Of a DNA stretch of 64,000 nt, positions 22,478 to 32,775 are shown in pieces (within the stretch, counting starts at the first letter, position 1; the number at the start of each line of letters is the position of its first letter). The translations under genes and the position numbers were made by a program. This DNA comes from Acheta domesticus (taxonomy: Eukaryota > Arthropoda > Insecta > Orthoptera > Gryllidae). Where the stretch lies: positions 159,068,921-159,132,920 of the forward strand of contig JAHLJT010000631.1 of assembly GCA_031308135.1 (NCBI GenBank), given 5' to 3'. The notes beneath the pieces were generated by a model, which was not told the DNA's origin, ran no database searches, and saw nothing but the letters and a program-made list of their open reading frames with translations.

Positions 22478-23040
22478 TAGGTGCCTCAGTGCATCAGCTG
22501 ATGTCATTGTCGTGCCTCTGACCGGGAAGTCCTAGCTTCGAGTCCCGACGGCTGGCAGGATTTTCGATACCCGCTTGTCAGCTGGGTCGAATTCAGCCGC
22601 TGTCTGGAGGAGAATTCTAGCGGCCGGCTGTTCTGATAGGTAGTTGTCCGTGGCTTCTCTGATAAACACCAGGCGAATGCCGGAGCAATACCTAATAAAA
22701 GGGGCCACGGACCGCGTGCGATCTTCCCTTGCTCTTCCCTGCCCTATCCTCACCCCCTTACATAATTATACACTTAAGCTAACATGCACTACTGAATCAC
22801 GCACGCCGATAGACTGGTCAGGGGCTTAGATCTTATCCTGACTCAGCCGGTGCCTCGATGGTGGGAGAAACCTGGTGGAGGAAAACCCCACTAGTCGATG
22901 GCAGGTCGGCGCCGAATCTCGCCATCCAGCGGGGTAAGATCACAGCCCTCACGACGAAAGACGTGTACTACACTTACGGGACCTATCACCTCAGTAGTTG
23001 ACACACCCCTAATCACTAACTCATCGCTCAATGAAGAAAA
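22478..23040 (+). mobile_element. SINE family A, copy 3 (most complete)
   Basis: tRNA-like head with A-box TGCCTCAGTGCATCAGCTGA (about 22482-22501) and B-box AGCTTCGAGTCC (about 22534-22545). The body contains GCCGCTGTCTGGAGGAGAAT, GAATGCCGGAGCAATACC and CCACGGACCGCG. The tail is TACACTTACGGGACCTATCA followed by CCTCAGTAGTTGACAC. This is the reference copy for the family in this window. Confidence 0.85.
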
Positions 23041-24870
23041 ACTGTGGTAGGAAATCGTAAGTTCTATAACTGCCAAGAAAAGTATATTATAATCGTATTA
23101 TGACTTTCTTTTTATCCAAAATATGCATTAATTGTGAACAACTGGAAATTGAGTTGAATTCTTCCTACTGATATTAATAGACACATGCTAATGCGGAGGG
23201 AGGTCAGTGACGATCTCCAGTGTAGTATTTTGCTGTCATTGTTTAGGTAAAGAATTACTCTTTCATCGTTTATAAATGACGAATTCTTCTAAGAATAAAC
23301 TTTTTCATCGTTTATTTTTAGAAACTTTCTTAAGACGAAAATTAATTTTGTATTTCAAGGCTTGTCAAGTGTTTACAGAAAATTCGAAAATGTCTCCATG
23401 CGTAATGACTTCGTGGAAATTCCTGCATTCTGTTGCAACCAGGCCTGCCCATAAGCATGTTGTAATCTTGATTAGTATAGCTAATATTCATCTAGTCCTT
23501 CAAAAAAGTGACCATATGTATCCATGCAGAAAGGGCCACATGCACAAAAAATATTCAAAATATGTATATTCTCCTGCAATACCTCAAATACCTCTTAAAA
23601 AAATATTTTAAGATAAACTTACAGAAAATGATTTTAATATAATGGATGCAGCGTAGGTTTTTAAATATATAAAAATTGTCTTCAGTTATTTTGCAATTTC
23701 TTCTGGGGTCCGTTGTTGACCCCCTCCTTCTTTGTGTTCTCCGTGTTCATAAATGAAAATTGGTGTACGATGTTATTACACACACTATTTGCCAGTATTT
23801 TGAGGCAATGTATGTAGAATCCTACTCGAAGCTGCATGCGTAGAAATAGCATGGTCCATTTGCCATCAGTGTAATGAAGAGTATAAGTTTTGAAGTTGCG
23901 TCGTAGTGTCTTGATAAGCAATGTGTTCACAAAAATAATTTTAGTAGTTTTATGTAGTTACTTTTTCTCTCTTCTTACTACCTGTTATAATATTTTCATT
24001 GAATTAGGTATTTTTTGAAATTGCGGGGCCCAGAAGATATTTTTTCAAATTAAGACAATTTTGGATACGTAAAAACATATGTATTGTATTTGTAAATTAC
24101 ATATGTATTATTTCAATTTGTAAAGTTTTAATCTCATTCATAATATCATATACAAAACTGAAATTCTGGAAGTTATAGCTAACAAAACGTTTTCCCGTCA
24201 ATTTTGTGACCCCTAGCAGAATCAAATCCAAATTTTCTAAAGATAAATTGCACCCAACTTAATTATTAGTAGTATTATTAATGATATCGTGAAAAAACAT
24301 TTTATTAAAATCGAAATTCTATAAAATTAAACCATTATTTTAGTCTACCAATATTAGTGATAGTGTAAACTAATTAGCAGTTAGTATTGGTGCCAAAACC
24401 TTAATATAAATATTAATAAATATTGCATTCAAGCTCCTGAAAGGCCTGCTGGACGAACATTGTTTATCCCAGTTCTGTGACTTCATTGCTTATCCCAGTT
24501 CGAAGCTTCGTTTTTGGTATGTTCCGTGCAATAAACGACTACTTGCGTGCTTTGCAGGTGGACGGTAGTTGTCGTGTTTCATCTTAGGAGCAGCAGCGCA
24601 TACGGGAAAAGAGTTTCTCCTGGTTTCTCCCGCATCTCATCTGCGGCCACTTCCGCTTATCCCGCGCAGTCTCGCGTGCCGCGCAGCTTTCGGGTTGCGT
24701 CGCGTCGCTCGGCCACGCGCCCTCGGCACGCGGAAGCCCGCCCCCCTCCCCTCGACACAGCCAGAGCCTACGTAAACAATGCATATGATTCAATAAGAAT
24801 TGGATATTACCCTATTGTATGAGAAAATTCATTTATAATACCTCTTCCTTAGCCGTATGAAAATCATAAC
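23041..24870. other. Gene-free stretch
   Basis: AT-rich with a small GC patch at 24600-24770. No recognisable gene or element. Confidence 0.5.
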
Positions 24871-25925
24871 AATGTAGAAAACTGCAGGTTAATAAGCTTA
24901 CTAACCACGTACTGTCAAAAATCCTTGAAAATCTAATACTAAAATGATTAAATAGTTTCTTAGAGATAACCCAAATAATCCTACTACACCTGTTTGGCTT
25001 CATATATCACATTTGAACTACACACTCACTACTCAGACTCTCGGAAATCATCCACCCAACCTTTCAAAACAAACATGAATAAATACATTTCTTAACATAC
25101 CATAAGCGTTTGAACAAAAATGCCACCGAGGTTTTATTTACAAACTCAGAACAATTGAAACACTAACTTATTTACTAAATATCATCAAAAACCTTCTAGC
25201 CAATAGAACTTTTACAATATCGGTAGAAAATCATAATAGCAAGCCCTAAAATATTAGCAGGACTTCCTCAAAGATCACTACTTTCTCTCAAACTATTTAT
25301 CATAACAGTCCGACTTACCCAGTACAGTACACATCCAAATAGCACAATTCGCCGATGATACAGCAGTCTGTATGTCCAGCGATTCATTGAAGACCATTAC
25401 AGACAGAATACATCATCTAAATAAAATATGAAACTCGTCAACATTATGGAAAATCGAACTTAACCCAACTAAATAAATCACTAACATTTTCTCTCACAGA
25501 CCATTTGCCATTTGCCTCACTTCCTTACATATAAATAAATACACAGTTCCATAAACACCACAAAACCAAAAGGTTAAATATCACTGTTTGACCTTCGATC
25601 CAAGACTCAACTGGAAACACACATAACACTAAAACAACACGCAAAAATCAAAATAGCTCAACTAAAACTTTAAGTAAATCCTTAACTAACGCCATTACCC
25701 TTTAAAACTCCGAAAGACCTTTATCCATCACTAATGCTGTTACACGTTACAAAGCCATTATTAAACTCTTCATGTTGTACGTATGCCCCCTATGGACCAA
25801 CGCATTAATAAACGACATTAATAAACTCCAAAGCGTACAAAATAGATTCCTCAGAATAGCAACACATGTCCCAAGATTCATTTCAAACTCACAACGTCAT
25901 TAAAGAATTGAATTCATCGCCTATG
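24871..25925 (+). pseudogene. Degraded Jockey-type LINE reverse transcriptase
   Basis: A decayed non-LTR reverse transcriptase with frameshifts and stops. Recognisable in order: a remnant of the RPISLLTT motif near 24880, AGLPQRSLLS (equivalent to GxPQGSxLSP) near 25258, the catalytic block AQFADDTAVCMSS with FADD at 25348-25359, and the downstream thumb/C-terminal block YVCPLWTNALINDINKLQ near 25780. This last block aligns with the minus-strand copy at 58.6-59.2 kb. No intact frame, so inactive. Confidence 0.85.
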
Positions 25926-26224
25926 ATACTGAATTGTGTTCATCACCATTAAAAAAGGTGGTTTTTAATCATTTTATGTGTAAGTTGGTTCTAAAGAGTG
26001 TTAGGCGTTCCTGGAATTTATGAATAGTTGGTTTACGAAAACGTTGTCTGTTTCGAACAATTGTGTAATGTTGGTTCACTATAGGTAATGGGGGAAATTC
26101 GAAATAGTTATCACCTTCTTGTAGAGATTTGAGTTTCTAGACTTGTGAACAGTTGTTTTATTTTTTACTTTCTCGCACTTCGTAAGAATTACTATCAATT
26201 ACTTCGTAAGAACAGAAAGTCATA
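25926..26224. other. Gene-free stretch between LINE and repeat C
   Basis: Mixed AT-rich sequence; the first part may be LINE 3' sequence. Nothing else identified. Confidence 0.4.
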
Positions 26225-26475
26225 TAATCGTGCGTCGGAAAAGGGCGAAGTTTTTGGCAGAAAAACTCTTATTTCCGGGCCCTAGTAACGAAAAAATGCA
26301 TAAATACCGTTGCTGTGGTAAATTACTTCTTCTAAAACGTGATGTAGCCACAATCCATGTTTTGTGGGTCCTCGATACTGAAAAATCGATTGATGGCAAA
26401 TCGTCTGTCTGTCCGTCTGTGGTCAATCCTAGCTTCTAAATCCTCCTATATCGTATTTAACTCCCACTTCGCAAA
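26225..26475 (+). repeat. Dispersed repeat family C, copy 2
   Basis: Contains CCTAGTAACGAAAAAATGCA, TAAATTACTTCTTCTAAAAC, TTTTGTGGGTCCTCGATACT, GAAAAATCGATTGATGGCAA and GTCTGTCTGTCCGTCTGT in the order of copies 1 and 3. Truncated after the CTGT block. Confidence 0.7.
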
Positions 26476-27864
26476 TTACTGTAAAAATGATTCTTTTGTT
26501 TGAAAAAATCGCGTGGATTTAATTTTATTATAACCACTAATGAAATTGATTACACGCAATAAAAGTATTATAATGTGGTAAACAATGAATGTGATTATTG
26601 TTCACTCGTCAATAAAAGTGAGCATGTGCTAGTGGGGAAGTATTGTTGTAGTTATTGTTAAGAGTGAATGTCTACTCGAATGCAAGGACATAGAATAGCA
26701 TCGATGAGATGAAAAATGAACAACTCTGTTAGTTCTGGACACATCCATTCGCCAATTAAAGCGTTTCTTCTAGTTTAAAATAGTTGAGACTTTACGATGA
26801 TGAATTCAGCTTACAATAAACTTTCTAGCAACATCACCAACAGAAAATGACGTATAAAACTGAGAGTCGTATTAATCAATAAATGTGACACTGCCCTCCT
26901 TGGTTAGAAAATGTTTAACACTTTTTCTGATTTTTAAATCGTTTTGAAAAATACTGAAATGTATGTTATTCCTTTTACACTATAATTTTAAAGTTAACTT
27001 TTAAAACAACGCTATAATTTTAAGGAGTATTTTGAATGAAGAAGGGTGTAATATTACATCTTAATTACCTTGATTTATTTCATTACTTCTCCATTAACTT
27101 TCCAATAATAATTAGGTTATTGGGGCGTGCAGGCCATTGCCATTCTTTAAATCTCTAAAGTACTTGTTGAAAACATAAGGCAGTCCTCCGGGTGTAAACA
27201 AAATTGTCAAAAACATGTCGTACATACATGTGAAAGTCGGTTCATTACTGTTTCTAAGCTCATCATTTTTTTGATTATATTTAAAATTATACGTAGTGTG
27301 CATGAGAATGTCGTAAACATTAAACATTTATTATGAAATCATTACGTATAAAGTGTGATGTATTAAATGTATGTATTACTTTTCTCGCGATTCTTTATTA
27401 AAAGTCCCTAAAATCTGGGGCCCCATTTTGAATGGCGTCTGGGATCGTTGAACCCCTAAAGACATTCGCAGTCTCGCTAGCAAATAACAAGAACGGTTTT
27501 AAGCCGCTGCGCCAGAAGGCGGAAAAAGAGATCTCCGCAGGTTCCAGAGAACAGCCGAGGAGCAACGCCTCAGAGGACGCTTCGTTGCGGCGCGGCGCGG
27601 CGCGGCGCCAGGGGAAACTGCAAGGAGCGGTGCGGGGAGGGCGTGCCGGGAAGCGAAGAGGGAGTAGAGACAGAGTAAATCGCGACCCGCGTGGCAGAAG
27701 CGGGGCTGGGCCCAATGTAGTAGCAGTAGTAGAGCTAGATTAAGCATAGTTTAAGTTAGTAGTAAGTTATCAATACATTTGAAGGAGTGTAAATTGATCT
27801 ATGTACAACCCAACAAGCAATAAATGAGAAGAAAAAGGGTCTGGTTTATCGATGGATTGATATT
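26476..27864. other. Gene-free stretch with a GC island
   Basis: AT-rich to about 27420; the GC island at 27480-27710 includes a (GCGGC)n run at 27588-27608. No family resemblance in its open frames. Confidence 0.5.
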
Positions 27865-28292
27865 TCGGGAATGGCCATTAGTTCCATTAGTGTAGTGAAT
27901 GATTTATCCCGGGAGCTTCTACACCCCCGCTGGATAGTGATTACCGGCGATTACCTACACGTCCTGGGAATTTCTCCTCCAGGGATCTCTCTTCAGAGGG
28001 GCACCGCCCCTACAGTTCCCGGCTGGTCTCTCGACAAGTGTGGTCGGGTAGTGCATGTAAGTGTAACTCTGTGTAAGGGGAGAGGATACGACAAGCAAGA
28101 GGAAACGAAGATCGCGCGTGTCTTTGGCCCATTTCTTAGAGTTCTGCTCAGGCATTCATCAGAGCAGACAACCGCTGGAATTCACTTCCAGACAACTTCT
28201 GAATTGATCGACAGCTAATGTCAATAATTCCGCCACCATCGGTACTCAATCTCTAGGATCACCCGGACAGACTCGGTGCAGAGGCAGTGGCA
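27865..28292 (-). mobile_element. SINE family A, copy 4
   Basis: Carries the family blocks in reverse: the tail ATTAGTGTAGTG near 27890, GGGGCACCGCCCCTACAG, AGTGCATGTAAGTGTAACTC, GAAGATCGCGCG, GGCCCATTTCTTAGAGTTCT and TTCCAGACAACTTCTGAATT. The head is degenerate. Confidence 0.8.
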
Positions 28293-29929
28293 ATATTGAC
28301 TCTGAGCTAAACTAAGCGTGGAGGGGCATGGCATGATGGAGCACGGTATAATGGGCTGTGGCATGCCGGGGCATGGTAAGGCGGCGATTGGGATGAAGGA
28401 GTGGATGGCGACAATTGACAGGACAGAGTCGGGGAATGCAAGGCGGGTCTGGGATGGGCCCGGAGAGGCCTGCGGGGCCAGGCAATGTCGATAGAGGTGG
28501 ACTGAGAAAGGCAGGGCAAGGCAGGCAAGGCAGGGCATCGTGTAGTGTAGGGTTAGCAAGGAACGGCATGACATGCGGGCCATTTGCGTGGACTATGAGG
28601 CGACGGAACGACTGGGCGATAGGGTGACGCGGTGCGACGGCGCAACGTAAACCTATGCCTCGTGAATATGGTGTTTTTTTAATGTTTCGCAACAGGAAAA
28701 TTTTAAGAAATCTAGCTTTTACACGGTAAAATTCATATGTACACATATCCCATTTTCACCAAATATTTTTATTCAACAACCAATCAGCATTCATCAATGC
28801 CGACGAGACCGTTTCCACTGGGGGGAGAATCGCGAGGTTCAAACGACAACGAACTATCCCAGGTTTGCAGCCTACTTCGCGTCCGGGTTCCATTTGTTTC
28901 CTCGAAAGAGTGTGGTCTAACCAGCTTCGGAAGGACAAGTGTGGTTGTTTTGGAGTGATAGAGAGAAGTTCACTTACAGATTAGCAGTTATAAATACTCT
29001 CACTTGAATATTGTCAACGACCCTTTGTTTTGTAACCGTAATGCAAGACGAAAGGCCGAAACAGTAATGTCAAGTACACAGAATTCCCCACAGGAGACGA
29101 AGAAAATAATTTGCAAAAAGATTGAACGTATGCAACGCAATTGTTTTATCAAACGTTTGACACAACGTTTTATGGAAGTTTTTTAAAAGTCATTTTATAC
29201 ATAATCTGATCGAGTGCGAGAGGCATTAGCTTCGATTGCAGAGGTGGCGCGGCGCGGCGCGGCGCGGCGCGGTACGACGCGCGCGAGGGAAGAAAGGAGA
29301 ATGCTGTTCTCTGTTCCGCCTACTTCAAACGCCGCCGCGCGGAAAGGAGGCTGAGGCACCATTAACGCAGCTTTTGCGATCATCAACGCGCTGTTGCTGC
29401 TGTCGCTGATACAATACTTACGAAACATGGCCGACTTTCTTTTTCGTGAAATATGTTGCAAAATCGGATCACGTTGAATGTGCAATGTTATTTTATAATA
29501 TTTTCTGCTCCGGTAGAAAGTTGATCATGCGTTTGTGTGAGAATAATAAATCACTGGGAATTAAATGTAATTATTTATTGATTAAATAGAATGTATTTGA
29601 CAGTGTATCTCTTAAATTTACATAAATTACATTGTTGGTACGAGCCAATGAATTATCTTGAATATTTGCTAATGTCGTCATCAAGACTGGAATAGAAAAC
29701 TTGCTTAAAGTTTTATTAGCAATTGTTAAATCGGAAATGTATGTTTTTAAATACAGTTGATTTAAAATATATTTAATCTTATTTTGAAAAATTACCTACA
29801 TAGATAAAAATAATTTCGAATGCGAAAAAGCTTAAAAACTTCAAATAATTAAATTTACAGATGAAAATATACTCATCTGATTGATGGTATTTTTACTCTC
29901 TCAACTATTACGACCTACCTCAAAGTATT
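28293..29929. other. Gene-free stretch with cryptic GGCA repeats
   Basis: 28320-28640 is G-rich on the plus strand and cryptically repetitive (GGCAT, GGCAGGGCAAGGCAGGCAA). A (GGCGC)n run lies at about 29246-29272 inside a GC patch. The remainder is AT-rich. Confidence 0.5.
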
Positions 29930-30345
29930 GTAATTTTACAACAAAAATTTGCGATTTTCGCCAGACGAACTCGTATTGGGAGTCCTTGATACCATAAACG
30001 TTGATAATTATTTCTCCTACATGTAGTAAATTATTTCTTCTAATATCGTGTATATTTAGAACGTAGGTTTTGTAGGGTCTTGATGCTAAAAAAGGGGTAT
30101 AGAGTGACAATCAACAGTCACAAACGGCTGTCTACCTGTTTGCCTGTGCGTGCAGCTGTGGACAACACTAGCACAGTGTTTTAAGATTTTCCCCAAACTT
30201 TCTCCAGTCTATGTGGCCGACGGGTTCTGCGAATTCGAAACGAATATTTTGATTTCATGGTGTCCTTACATGAAGACTTCAACGACACTTTTATATTTTC
30301 TAAAAATTGTCTCCAAATTTATTGATTTTTTTCTGGAATAGAGCA
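29930..30345 (+). repeat. Dispersed repeat family C, copy 3
   Basis: Has TAAATTATTTCTTCTAATAT, TTTTGTAGGGTCTTGATGCT, GTCTACCTGTTTGCCTGTG, GAATTCGAAACGAATATTTT and TTACATGAAGACTTC, matching copy 1 beyond the CTGT block. Its CTGT block is short, unlike copy 1. Confidence 0.65.
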
Positions 30346-30667
30346 AAAACTGCTTATAAGAAAGGCTGTATATCCTTGAGAGAAACCGAAATCCAAATAC
30401 GGCGAGAACAGAATGAGTGTAGCTTGTGCATGGCTGGGCCTCGAGAACGCAGCAATGAACCGATGGGCGTGGTCAGAAAGCGCAGCGGCGCGGCGCTCAG
30501 CACAGTGCAGCGCGGGCGTCGCGCGTCGCTCGTCCCCGACGCAGGCCGCTGACGCCCCCCCCCCCTCCCGCGAGCGGCCACCAAGGTGGATGCGCCGACG
30601 GGGCTGGCGACGGAGAAACCTGCACAAGGAGAGGGAGGGGGCTGGGAAGGGGAATGAGCAAGAGGGA
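30346..30667. other. GC-rich island
   Basis: GC-rich at 30440-30660 with a C run at 30557-30565. Several frames are open on both strands; none resembles a known protein. Confidence 0.5.
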
Positions 30668-30675
30668 GCTTAGGG

Positions 30676-30909
30676 GAGTGTTGTGAAGGTTGATGCCGCG
30701 ATCGGGAATCGGTGGCACGAGTGCCACGACGAAATCGCCCTTCCATGCAGTTCATCACCCCACCGCCAGAGACAACGCCATCCCTATTGCAAAACGACAG
30801 GGTTACTAATAGTTCCCTTTCCCGACGCTAGTTTCATAGAGAAGCTCGTGGCATGCTAAGGTGCTACGACGTGTGCCACTGCCACCATTAGAAGACCTTG
30901 ACAACACTG
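30676..30909. mobile_element. hAT-type MITE, intact copy
   Basis: A 234-bp non-coding element with imperfect terminal inverted repeats: left GAGTGTTGTGAAGGT, right reverse complement CAGTGTTGTCAAGGT. It is flanked by a perfect 8-bp direct repeat GCTTAGGG (30668-30675 and 30910-30917). An 8-bp duplication and CAGTG-type ends are the signature of hAT transposons. The interior aligns with the split copy at 58.3-59.3 kb. Confidence 0.9.
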
Positions 30910-30917
30910 GCTTAGGG

Positions 30918-31207
30918 CGTGACACGGCATGTTGGGGGAGGGGCGGGGCGGGACTTGGTTATGAGAAGCGATGTTACTTGGAAGAAGGACCGAAAGATTC
31001 GTAGATGAGTGAAATGCATAAATGGGATGTAACTTAACTTTAAGAATTTTTGTAGAGTTTGAATGAAAATGTTTATGCTTTCTGAGATGGAACGGTTAAC
31101 AACAATCTTGTTTCAATGGTAATTCGACAACAAATATGTAGATTGAATATGTTATACGTGACTACAAAACGGCAAAAAATGAATTCGTCATACATTAAAA
31201 AGTATTT
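30918..31207. other. Short gene-free stretch
   Basis: Starts G-rich, then AT-rich. Nothing identified. Confidence 0.5.
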
Positions 31208-31530
31208 ATAAAAAAAGCTGGGTCAAGCTCTGAGCTCCCGATTGATCTCCCGATAAGTATGGCAGTATAGTGTACGTTTGAATAAGTATGTGTAATTAAG
31301 AGGTGAGAATAAGAGAAAGAAGAGGAAGGAAAATCAGGCGCGGTTCGTATTCCATTTCTTAAGGCACTACTCCCGCATTCACCTGGTATTTATCAGAGTA
31401 ACCGCGAAAAACGACCTAGGCGGCCGCTAGAACAGACCTGAGACTGGTTGAATTCGACTTAGCTAGAAGTGCTGAAACACCGCCACCGTCGTGTCTCGAC
31501 AGGTTGGACTAGACGGTGGGATCTGGACCG
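31208..31530 (-). mobile_element. SINE family A, copy 5
   Basis: Reverse-oriented family blocks: AGCTCCCGATTGATCTCCCG, TGCGGTTCGT-like region, CCATTTCTTAAGGCACTACT, CCGCTAGAACAGACC and GCCACCGTCGTGTCTCGAC. Both ends are worn. Confidence 0.75.
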
Positions 31531-32126
31531 TGCGTGGGCCTGGCGGTGTGGGGAGGGGGGGGCCGAGGCGGGGCTTAGGAAGGCGCTCGCAGCGAGCGCG
31601 GCGGCGCACTTAATGAAAGCAGCGTAACGAGCCAGGCTATAATCGCGGCCGGAGCCGCCGCCGCCGCCGCCACCGCCGCTTGCGATGTGGCGTGGCGCGA
31701 CGGGGCGCAGCGCGGCGGCGCGCGACTGAGCCGGGGCGGCGGGGGCGGCGGGGGCGGCCCGGCGGAGCGGAGCGGGGCACATCCCGCGCTCTCGACGCGC
31801 TCGCGTAGCTTCGCCTCCCCCTCCCCCGCCATCCCCGTTGGCCGAGGCACGATTCCGCTTTTTATCTGCTTTGTGTATTCGCTATATATTTTTGTTCGTC
31901 GCTAAGCATCTTTAGCCATCTTCCTGGAAATTTAACGTCCTGTGACCTTACCTTCTGCGATTGATCGAATTCAAGTTCAAAATTACAAATTTTCGTTTTA
32001 TAGTTTTCAACATATTGCTTTTCCGATCCTAATATGTTAGTTTACACCTTACATTTCTGAGCTTTCCTTCATCTTGTCTCAAAAGATCTTGCCATGATTT
32101 GTTTTGATGGTTTATTTTGCCAGACA
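31531..32126. other. GC-rich island and AT-rich flank
   Basis: 31540-31850 is GC-rich with GCC triplet runs (31655-31680). Open frames are compositional. AT-rich after 31860. Confidence 0.5.
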
Positions 32127-32313
32127 AAGGATGGGTTGAGTCTGTGAGACCCACAACGTAACAAAATCTTCAGCCCATCATATACAGATAATACCAAAAG
32201 CCTACCTTTCTTTTATTTGCAAATTAAACGTTTAGTTATTGCCATATAGATTGTATTACTTGATTTTATGCGTAATTAGTTTCATGCTTGGTCTCTCAGA
32301 CCCAACCTATCCA
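32127..32313. mobile_element. Fold-back element with piggyBac-like GGGTCT arms (candidate)
   Basis: The arms GGATGGGTTGAGTCTGTGAG (from about 32129) and the reverse complement of TCTCTCAGACCCAACCTATC (about 32292-32311) pair at about 22 of 26 positions. They flank about 135 bp of non-coding sequence. The arm sequence recalls piggyBac-related MITEs, but no TTAA duplication was confirmed. Confidence 0.45.
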
Positions 32314-32560
32314 TCGTGTAACTGTAATCGAGTAGGTTCGTATTAGGGTTTTAAAATTATTTATCATTGCGGTATAGATAATTATTTTATTTTCGCGTTG
32401 TAGTTACGTATACTGAAGTCGGATTCAACTGTAATGTCAGAAATGAGTTAAAATTTCCTGTGGAATGAGGAGGATGTATTAGGGAGGCCTCATTGTGCTC
32501 TTTCTTAAATTTGCCAAATATATTTTGATAAGAATAAAAAATACTAACAAAAAAGTTTTG

Positions 32561-32775
32561 TCGTCCCCGTGGCCGAGATTGCTAAGGCAGTAGTGCCGTA
32601 GTGATCTCGGACCGAGGGGTCACGGTTTCGTAGTCCCGCCTCCGGCATGGTGGTATGTGTTCGTTCTTTCACCCCACCCCCCATCATCACCATATCGTTT
32701 TATCCTCATACCATAATGTTAAATCCAATAGTGGTCGCTAATGACCTAGTAGTTGATGCAACCTTAAATAACAAA
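32561..32775 (+). mobile_element. tRNA-headed SINE (family G) with a family A-like tail
   Basis: tRNA-like head GTCCCCGTGGCCGAGATTGC with an interrupted B-box GGTTTCGTAGTCCC. The tail is CGCTAATGACCTAGTAGTTG followed by ATGCAACCTTAAATAA. That tail matches the TAATGACC/AGTAGTTGA tail of family A, although the heads differ. Confidence 0.75.
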
